Source: Zygnema cylindricum
Taxonomy: Eukaryota > Streptophyta > Zygnematophyceae > Zygnematales > Zygnemataceae
Reading direction: 5' to 3'
Assembly (NCBI GenBank): GCA_037447655.1
Contig: JBBHKE010002445.1
Span: forward strand, 485,205-517,601
Length of the DNA: 32,397 nt
Below, in pieces: positions 26,201 to 32,397 of this stretch. Position 1 is the first letter of the stretch. Each line of letters opens with the position of its first letter. The notes beneath the pieces are model-generated. The model searched no databases. It saw only the letters and a list, made by a program, of their open reading frames with translations, and was not told the origin of the DNA. Position numbers and translations under genes: made by a program.

Positions 26201-27539
26201 GAGAGAGAGAGAGGGAGACTGAGAAGAGAGAGAGGGAGAAAGGAATGAGAGATAGGGATCCAAAATCAGGGGAACAATAAGCAGGCCATACCAAGAGAGC
26301 CTTAGCCTGAGGAATCGATGGGCACATGAAAGTCTCAGCTTGAAGGCATGGGGTGAGAACTTAATTGGATCAAAATCACGTCAAATTAAATAATAGAACT
26401 TCTCTATATTCAGTTAGGCAACTACTTTTTTCTCTTCACAACATCAAATGCGCAGAAAATTTTGGTACAACAAACAAGAAAGCAAGAGAGAGAATTGAAG
26501 GGAGGGATTCCATTCCAAACATCTAGGGCATGAAAAATCATAACCAAAATGTCATGCTAACCATACAAAACCAGATTCAACACATAGCATATAACATATA
26601 TATTACCGTGTATAACAAACATATGTAAACCAGGACGAAAACGTTCAAACTTATACACAATTCCAGAATAATTATAAATTATCAACTGGTGTGCAGATAG
26701 CAGTAAGTTTCACATTTAGACAGCCATCGATAAACTTCAGAGATAACCAAACACAGGGTAATTATACGAAAGGGATTACTGGATTTACTGGCCAGAATGC
26801 CAGTAATCCTTGTATTCGTACAGAAAATTGTACAAATCGTTCAGTTTTCTCTACAATTTTCTGTACAACTACTACTATTGCTGTACGTATAATTACCCGT
26901 ACAAACACATTACAGAAGTTCAGCAAAAGTAGTGAACAAGTTAAACAGCATCTCAAATTAGTTACAAACCACGATAACCTTTCGCCTTTATAAACCTTTA
27001 TGATTAACCTTCAGCCATGCATAATCAGTGATCGTCAAAAGAAGAGATCTAAAACTGATGTCCTTCACAATTGATCTGTATTTGTCAACGGTACATACAT
27101 AATATATACAAACATATAAATATACATATACATACATATACACATACATATCCGTTGTTCTAAAACTAATGATCTTAAAATCGGAGAAACAAACTCAGCA
27201 TCAAGAAGAGCAGTTATAGAATGTAATCAATGGCGCTTCAACAGAAAATATTTTCCTTCCTCTAAACTGGACTTTGATACCAGGAAATGAACCTTTGTAA
27301 AAGACCATGTGGAAGTTTAACAGTTTATGACTGGATCCATCAACAAACCAAGAAAGAAAATAACAGCACATGTACATAGAGGTGTCACATCCTTATGCGT
27401 TGCTGTCACCCAAGCATGTGGCATTTGTGACATTTATGATCTGGTCGGGAAGTTTTCTGGGAATATTTTGTAATGACTAATTAAGAAAAGAAACAAAAAC
27501 TTACCCTACAGGCCTCAATACTACATTCGCGTAATCCAT
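23177..27539 (-). CDS. TB2/DP1/HVA22 (REEP-like) ER membrane-shaping protein; 5 exons
   Basis: Minus-strand model, in transcription order: 27539-27505, 25137-24988, 24217-24154, 23788-23675, 23266-23177. Phases match at every GT-AG junction and the 453 nt encode 150 residues plus TGA. The core (residues about 16-105) is a clear TB2/DP1/HVA22 domain: GYPFYASFKALDS, QWLTYWSVF, a WLSIYYTLKLGFVLWLQLPQ segment, then KGAMIIYWKLL and KKHEEQID. Hydrophobic stretches near 39-56 and 63-80 fit the reticulon/REEP hairpin fold that bends ER tubules. The short N-terminus is closer to REEP1-4 or HVA22 than to REEP5/Yop1. The C-terminal third is charged and helical. ER localisation and curvature generation are known for the family; nothing here shows a specialised role. 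The gene converges on the protease. Confidence 0.87.
23675..23788 (-). CDS. REEP-like exon 4: end of TB2/DP1 domain
   Basis: After cattttttctgcacag the exon reads GAMIIYWKLLQPQIKKHEEQ, the conserved end of the domain (GAxxIYxxxLxPxxxKHExxID), then a basic helix ending RFKDW. The phase-0 donor is TGG|GTATTT. If unspliced the frame runs on to a stop at 23480, but that continuation has low-complexity, non-family sequence. Confidence 0.88.
24154..24217 (-). CDS. REEP-like exon 3: second hairpin of TB2/DP1 domain
   Basis: After ttgttctcatgtag the exon completes Trp62 and reads LSIYYTLKLGFVLWLQLPQT, matching the family pattern PFYYxLKxxFxxWLxLPQ. It ends in phase 0 at AAG|GTGTGA. At 64 nt it is invisible without the family context. 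Confidence 0.9.
24572..24731. mobile_element. 160-bp palindromic element (AGGGTAATTA family) in REEP-like intron 2
   Basis: Shares atagggtaattg at the left end, ctggcgatactgaccagtaa and cgtaatcgtatagaaaactg internally, and an inverted right end tgttccctatta. It has the same order of motifs as the copies at 14159 and 26755. Non-coding. Confidence 0.7.
24988..25137 (-). CDS. REEP-like exon 2: start of TB2/DP1 domain
   Basis: The acceptor is tgactgttttgcag on the minus strand. The exon encodes ILVGCGYPFYASFKALDS and then QWLTYWSVFSICIAFETL, the strongest family signature in the gene. It ends TG|GTCAGT, splitting a Trp codon; this is a weaker donor, but the protein match across the junction is excellent. 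Confidence 0.9.
25275..25497. mobile_element. MITE-like element, ACACCG family, in REEP-like intron 1
   Basis: The left arm tacattgcccatcgttatttg (25275-25303) and the reverse complement of the right arm, tacattgcccattgttatta (25469-25497), form 29-bp imperfect terminal inverted repeats. They share the GCCCAT...TTATT core of the family. Non-coding. Confidence 0.68.
25735..25790 (+). repeat. GA-rich simple repeat in REEP-like intron 1
   Basis: Purine-rich tract ending in gagagatagagagagagaga. A second GA tract lies at 26198-26254 and a GATGAT run near 26102. A long minus-strand ORF here (to about 26117) is low complexity and not supported as coding. Confidence 0.8.
26198..26254 (+). repeat. 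GA-rich simple repeat in REEP-like intron 1 (second tract)
   Basis: Plus-strand purines with gagagagagagaggg and gagaagagagagagggag. On the transcript (minus) strand this is a pyrimidine-rich stretch within the intron. Confidence 0.85.
26755..26898. mobile_element. 144-bp palindromic element (AGGGTAATTA family) in REEP-like intron 1
   Basis: The ends agggtaattatacg and cgtataattaccc are inverted repeats. Inside are gattactggatttactggcc and gtattcgtacagaaaattgt, the same motifs as the other copies. Short ORFs crossing it are by-products. Confidence 0.7.
27091..27151 (+). repeat. CATA/TA-rich simple repeat in REEP-like intron 1
   Basis: Imperfect (CATA)n and (TA)n run: gtacatacataatatataca, then catatacatacatatacaca. 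Confidence 0.9.
27505..27539 (-). CDS. REEP-like exon 1 (35 nt): start codon
   Basis: This start was sought because exon 2 needs two leading bases. On the minus strand it reads MDYANVVLRPV and ends GG|GTAAGT, a full consensus donor in the required phase. Joined to exon 2 it gives RPVGILVGCGYPFYAS, a plausible HVA22/REEP N-terminus. The 2367-bp intron that follows is the longest in the window, so another first exon is possible. Confidence 0.6.
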
Positions 27540-27895
27540 AGTTCAAAAACTCGATCAAAATTTGTGGTGAAAAAAGAAAAACAAAAAGTTTGAGCCCGTG
27601 TGATAAAATAGATTAATATTGCTTTGAAGGAGGCTTTGACACAAGGATTTCCTCTTCTTTTCTTCTAATGACTCTACCTATTTTCTTGAAAAGGAAAAAA
27701 GCATACAACCAAGTCGAATTAAAGACGTGTACTAAAAGTTTATTAGTGACTGTTGAAAAAGTACACGGTCCAAATATCTGATGAGGATTTTCGTTGGAAA
27801 TATTCCTGCATTATTCTGCGCTTTCCATGGAAGTGCAGCAAAATCTGAGCGGATGCTGAATAGCATATCGCCACGAATCGGTTTGCAGTTTCCCA

Positions 27896-28012
27896 ATACG
27901 CATGGAAACGCAAGGTTTTGAGATACGCGGGAGTTTATGCTTGATGTTTCTACAGGAATCGATTACCAGGTTTTCGATATGACTCATACGCACGGTTTTG
28001 CGATACGCGGCA
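27896..28012 (+). repeat. Direct repeat upstream of the REEP-like gene
   Basis: cgcaaggttttgagatacgcgg (starting about 27908) recurs as cgcacggttttgcgatacgcgg (starting about 27989), about 80 bp apart, 19 of 22 positions identical. It lies roughly 370-470 bp upstream of the proposed start codon, where promoter elements could sit, and beside the element at 28015. Confidence 0.6.
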
Positions 28013-28014
28013 GG

Positions 28015-28216
28015 TACACCGCAAGTCATTATTAGTGTTAATAACACTAATTCGGTCGCGACTTTTTATGACCAAAAATCACAAAATAGAGTTAACAACA
28101 TTATTTTAGGACATGGACTACAATTTGCCAAGTCTCCTTGCACCAAATTAGTATTGTTAATTATAATTTCGCATTAACACTAATAAATCCTTAACGCTAA
28201 TAACGGTCAGCGGTTT
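28015..28216. mobile_element. MITE-like element, ACACCG family, intergenic
   Basis: The left end tacaccgcaagtcattatta and the right end, reverse-complemented aaaccgctgaccgttattag, are imperfect inverted repeats. Both run into the family core ttattagYgttaa. Internal sequence has no coding potential. Confidence 0.55.
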
Positions 28217-28450
28217 GGTTGACCATATATCGAAATGTTAGAACTCAAAGATATTGTACAGTCGAAAAGTACATACAGTGACATCGAGTATTGCTTCCGT
28301 AAATTGATATCCGTTGTCTTGATGCAAGTTTTAACCGATGCATGAAGCTAACCATTGTTTTTAAATTGTTTGATGTGTCAATGTTATGCAATATGGCATG
28401 AAACCGGTATATTGTGTTTGCAAAAGTGATACCAACTTTAATCTTAACAG

Positions 28451-28627
28451 GGGATGATGAGGAGGAGGGACGAGGAAGGGAGGGAGGGAGGGAGGGAAAG
28501 CACGGGGGCGATAGATATAAGGGGAAGAGGGGGAGAGTTGGTTGCTCTTTCTTTCCCTCTCTCTCCCTCTAACTTTCTCTCCATCTCTCCCCTCTCTTTC
28601 CCCCTCGCTCTCCCCCTCTCGCTCTCC
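28451..28627 (+). repeat. Polypurine tract followed by polypyrimidine tract
   Basis: Purines (gggagggagggagggagg) fill 28451-28500, resume to about 28537, then give way to a nearly pure pyrimidine tract at 28542-28627. The two halves are mutually complementary and could form a hairpin in single-stranded form or triplex DNA. Low-complexity ORFs across both strands are not genes. Confidence 0.85.
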
Positions 28628-28629
28628 TT

Positions 28630-30219
28630 ATTGTTGACTTCAACAGCTCTAATATTTATATTTGAACTAGCTAAACGCAGAGCATTATCCAACTACACAT
28701 GGAATGGAAATGGTTTCAACCTAAGTACATTTTGCATCTTTATTAGTGTTTTTTTTCACTTTAAGCATTTTTTTTTCGAGCACACATGTTCAATTTTCCA
28801 TTGGAGACCGCCAATCAAAAGGTGAGAATCATACCTTTTAAACGCCGCCGTCAAAATAGCAATCTAACAACTACTCCTAGAGAAAACATGTTTTAAGATG
28901 CAAAAAAAACACCCATAACTACCAGTGATACAGAGTGTATTAGGGAAAGTTTACAGTTGTGTAACGAGTGATAAGTGTGATATTATCAAAGAGAGGAGGG
29001 CCACGGTATATTGCTCTTGTACCAATAAACGATTATCGCAATATATTTGTTGGGGGGCGGGAATATGTACTACAGTACAATATTGTTGTACGAAAATAAA
29101 AGACGAAACAAGTGCGGATTTATCGCGTTTGGGAGAAAGAGGGGGGGGATAAGTTTTTATGTTTTTTTCATAATCCATTCTGTACCACAGTACGAAGTTA
29201 ATGCTTTGATTATTGAGCCTATATTTATCACAATACATTAGTCATTTATTGATTTAGTTGCCTTACTTGTATATTCAACAAATATATCAATTTATTGGTG
29301 GGTCAAAAAAAGGTACAAATTGATTATCGCGAAAAGGCTCCAAATACATAACGTTAACAATCATTGTTTTTTAGAGTAATGTGTGGCTAACGGACTATGT
29401 TATTGAGGAATAGGTGTTAGTGTACACCATTATATTAATGTGGTGGCTAAAATGCATATATACACTAAGAATTTGTTGAAGAATTCACTTTGTACCTAGG
29501 TTATAATTCTTACTACCCATAGCCTTTAATGTATCCCAAAAAAAATGTTTGAAAATGTATTAGGCCCTAGTTCTATCATGATGTTTTTGTACTTTTACGG
29601 ACGTCATTACTAGGTGTAATATCTAAGACCAGGGGCCATTTAGTGATATTTGTAAACAAGCTTTCGCATACGTGTTACGATTTGACTGGTAGCATGTAGG
29701 CTAAAGGTTACATATTGAGAATCGTTAAAGATTTTTCAAACTAACCCTCGATATAATAGTGTTTGTATTGAGGGTCCCTTAGTGATATTCTTTTTAAGGT
29801 ACCCGATTATCGATATATTTTCTCGATAAATCGAGAAGCACAATATCGTGATCTTATACTGATTTATCGGCTTGATTTGGCTATGTTTTTATACCTCAAT
29901 ATATTGAGGCGACGTTGAGTTTGCAAATAGTTACGTTGTACGTTTTTCGTACGGTATCTCAAAACTATGACTGTGCGGACCCCCACCTCCACCAAATATA
30001 TCGCTATGATTTTTTTTGTCCCGGAACGATATATAGAGCCCGTTGAACGTTTGATATTTGGTATATCGTATATCGAATTTATCGCGATAAGAATTTTGCC
30101 GATACAAAACACTAATAATTATCTTTCACTTATAAAATATACCCGAAGGCAGAAGTCGCAAAAGTCAAAATTTTCGATATAGAATCCGACATTTTTTTTT
30201 TGTTCAAAATCTGAACACC
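28630..30219. other. Intergenic stretch without a supportable gene
   Basis: No frame with family resemblance. From about 29740 to 30190 the DNA is dense in TATCGATA-like words (for example gattatcgatatattttctc, gtatatcgtatatcgaattt). Several GTAC-rich words lie near 29060-29110. No tRNA or rRNA seen. Confidence 0.5.
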
Positions 30220-30445
30220 CTAAACCTGACTGGGTTTTGTCACGCTCCTAAATTGTTACCCGGTTGCCCAATACGCGTTTACTTAAAAAAAGTTAACCGA
30301 AACTCGATTTCCAAGGACTACCCGTACCCGAATAAGTAAAAATTGATTGGTACATCTCCCTTATACCTTCCAACGATACCAAGAGCACAAAGTACAACAA
30401 TGTTGGATACTATGGACACTACAGGACAGTAGAGTACTGTACAAA

Positions 30446-30965
30446 ACACCGCCAATCGCTATTAGCGTACAGGTTTCTTTAGCGTATAGGAATAATTACA
30501 GTGATTTACCCTAATTAGGAATTTGAAAAAAAAAAAAAAAAACATACATTCTAATTGCTTACTAATGCTAATTTGGGTCTTTGAAAAAAAAAATGTCGGT
30601 CGCAAACATGCTTACACTAATATAGGTATTTGTGCAAAATCTGACAAATCGTACACAAATCGTACGTTCACACAGTCGAAACATGGTTGTTGGACGAATA
30701 TGTGCGAACGTGATATTTGACAGCCCGATTTCATCCCCTTTTTAGAGCGCATATTCTCATGCGTCCGGTATGATTTTGTACGGTTTGACACTAACCGTAC
30801 ATCACACTATTTAAAAGACAACGTACTTTCGTTTTGTACGGTACTTGGAAAAAAACCCCAAATGGCGTAAAGAAAAAAACAAAACAAGTTAGGCTATTTG
30901 AGAATTTGAAAAGAAAAAAGCGGGACGGAATTAGTATACATTACGCTAATAGCGATTAGCGGTGT
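30446..30965. mobile_element. 520-bp MITE, ACACCG family, with near-perfect 23-bp TIRs
   Basis: The left terminus acaccgccaatcgctattag and the reverse complement of the right terminus, acaccgctaatcgctattag, differ at one of 23 positions. This is the best preserved and longest member of the family in the window. It appears to sit inside the larger fold-back element. A target-site duplication is not obvious. Confidence 0.75.
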
Positions 30966-31321
30966 AGTGGAACGTACCTACGAAACGTTCAATTTTGTTC
31001 ATTTTTTGCTTACCTGATTTTTTTTTTGTTTTTTTTTTAATCACCCGACCGAATCCGCCTAGCGAGGTCGCAAACGGTCAACCGAAACCATGACCGACCG
31101 TTAACTGACCGCCCGCGCCGGATCCCGAACGGATTCGGTTGCCAAATTTTGAGGGCCGGGCGGTTGCGGTCGATTGATTCACCAGAATAAAAAAACCGTC
31201 GGTTACGGTCGGTCAACCAAAAAACCAAAAAAAAATGAAAATTTTGTACTGTCCATACAATCCAACATTATTGTACTTTGTAATCTTTGGTATCGTGGAA
31301 GTAAGTGACATTATGATTAGC

Positions 31322-31504
31322 GTCGCAAATCTGACACGGTAGTAGCACTATTCATTTTGCAATAGGGAACGCGACAAAGCGTCGCAAATCTGACACGGTA
31401 GTACACTATTCATTTTGCAAATCTTAGGGAACGCGACAAAACGTCACAAATTTGACACGTTAGTAACAGTGTTCATTTCTCAAATCTAAGGGAACGCGAC
31501 AAAT
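31322..31504 (+). repeat. Three tandem ~60-bp repeats
   Basis: Units start at 31322, 31381 and 31443. Each begins gtcgcaaatctgacacggta or a variant, continues through ttcatttt, and ends gggaacgcgacaaa. Units 1 and 2 are very close and unit 3 is more diverged. They lie between the middle and outer right arms of the fold-back element. Confidence 0.9.
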
Positions 31505-31874
31505 CATAATTTTTTGCTTATTCATACGTGGTACATTAGTTAATTTTGTACTTTTTCGGTTACGGGCGGGCACGGTTAGTCGCGAGCAATCGAGTTTCGG
31601 TTATCTTTTATTTTCGTAAACGCCGGTCGGTTAACGGTTAACAATTTTGGAGCGTGACAAACACGGTCGGGCGTTGTAGAAACTAATGGTTTTATTGGTA
31701 TTTTCTAGGTCTGAAAAGAAATATAGAAGTCGAGGCAGCCTATCTCTAACTTCTCTCTCCAACTCTCAAACTTGTCGCAGTCACTGAGAAATTGGAGAGG
31801 AAGCTAGAGCCATGGCTACCTTGGCTATCCTGAGGTTTACGGGAATTTTATATTAGGGTTTATTTATTTAATTA

Positions 31875-31975
31875 AAAGGTATGTGCCGGCGGCAGGATTT
31901 GATCCTTGTACCTATCGGCCGGCGGACAGGAAGTAGCTGGTAGCCTTAGCCGTTAAGTCTAGCGGTAGTGTTACG
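31875..31975 (-). repeat. tRNA-like SINE fragment
   Basis: Read on the minus strand the segment has a box-A-like ctagacttaacgg (31949-31961) and, about 45 nt on, a box-B-like ggatcaaatcc (31895-31905), the spacing of an internal RNA polymerase III promoter. The seven bases before box A do not pair with those after the T-arm, so it is not a functional tRNA. An AT-rich stretch follows. A tRNA-derived SINE or decayed tRNA is the best reading. Confidence 0.4.
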
Positions 31976-32397
31976 TAGCATATAGTTTGATATTTATTTA
32001 AATATGTATACGTGCGATAAACCATTTAACTGAATTGAATTACGGGATACATAGATCCAGTAATATATAATGTACGACTTACGGTACGGACACAAATCAG
32101 TACCGCGCATTTGTTTCGTAAATGAAACAAATACCGCGCATGTATTTATTACGGCTACGATTAAAGCCGAATTTAATCGGACGGCAGGGATTAGTGCCGA
32201 GATCGCGGAGGAAGATTTCGGCGGTTTGTGGCCATCGCCACATCGGATGACGCGTGGCAAAATTCCGTTGGATTGTGGAATCTCCGGAGATTATGGCACC
32301 GAATCCGGATTTGACATGTGTCGACATTTTGGCCATGTCGTACAATGTCCGTACATAAAGTACACCGGCAGCTGTACTTTTGCGTACGGAACTCAAT
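31976..32397. other. 3' end of window, no supportable gene
   Basis: A 99-codon minus-strand frame reaches the window edge but has no recognisable features. A perfect 9-bp hairpin (atttgtttc/gaaacaaat, 32109-32132) is flanked by direct copies of taccgcgcat at 32101 and 32132. The last 250 bases are somewhat richer in G+C than the rest. Confidence 0.45.

Larger units (their letters stand above)
30220..31680. mobile_element. Composite fold-back element with nested inverted repeats
   Basis: Three inverted-repeat pairs are nested. Outer: about 30225-30330 pairs with about 31558-31670 (left arm reverse-complemented gives atcgagtttcggttaacttt, right gives atcgagtttcggttatcttt; both run to ggagcgtgaca). 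Middle: 30367-30423 with 31245-31301, 57 bp each, including aatgttgga and acgatacca. Inner: 30446-30468 with 30943-30965, 22 of 23 bases matching. No transposase is evident. The right half contains a GC-rich segment and a 60-bp tandem repeat not present in the left half. Confidence 0.65.

Noticed and set aside
26691-26993. 100-codon plus-strand ORF
   Set aside because: It runs through the palindromic element at 26755-26898 and has no recognisable domain.
32097-32396. 99-codon minus-strand ORF reaching the window edge
   Set aside because: No recognisable features. It could be part of a gene outside the window, but nothing inside supports it.
1-32397. CRISPR arrays, operons, ribosome binding sites, rRNA genes
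   Set aside because: None seen; intron-rich genes and MITE-like repeats show eukaryotic nuclear DNA, and the 60-bp tandem repeat at 31.3 kb has no repeat-spacer structure.

Overview
The window is nuclear DNA of a eukaryote, most likely a free-living protist or alga. It is AT-rich, with many GT-AG introns of about 0.3-2.4 kb, many short inverted-repeat elements, and no prokaryotic-style gene packing. The organism cannot be named from the sequence alone. Two multi-exon genes can be assembled by joining open frames at GT/AG sites with matching phase. LAYOUT: (1) Positions 1-2904 hold no convincing gene, only inverted-repeat elements. (2) Positions 2905-22361, plus strand, carry a 20-exon gene whose summed coding length (6381 nt) is an exact multiple of three and predicts 2126 residues. 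The product is a type I membrane-anchored subtilisin-like (S8, kp43-like) protease: signal peptide, long propeptide with a 14-unit heptapeptide repeat, catalytic Asp469/His511/Ser856 with oxyanion Asn616, an inserted PA domain, a C-terminal beta-sandwich, about seven Ig-like repeats, a Cys-containing juxtamembrane region, one transmembrane helix and a Pro/Ser/Thr-rich cytosolic tail. (3) Positions 22362-23176 are the convergent 3' intergenic gap. (4) Positions 23177-27539, minus strand, carry a five-exon gene for a 150-residue TB2/DP1/HVA22 (REEP-like) ER membrane-shaping protein, recognised only after splicing; its 453 coding nt are again a multiple of three. (5) Positions 27540-32397 hold no gene I can support. 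They contain inverted-repeat elements, a nested fold-back structure near 30.2-31.7 kb, a 60-bp tandem repeat and a tRNA-like SINE fragment. HOW THE GENES RELATE: they converge and have no obvious functional link. The protease would be secretory-pathway or cell-surface; the REEP-like protein would act on ER tubules. MOST UNUSUAL SIGNALS: the exon-4 splice donor lies inside a decaying tandem array of about eight units, and the second unit offers an in-frame alternative donor exactly 24 codons downstream; long complementary GA and CU tracts flank the exon with the catalytic Ser; a 21-bp coding minisatellite sits in the protease propeptide; and related inverted-repeat families recur in introns and intergenic DNA. 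All gene models are hand-built from sequence and need transcript support.
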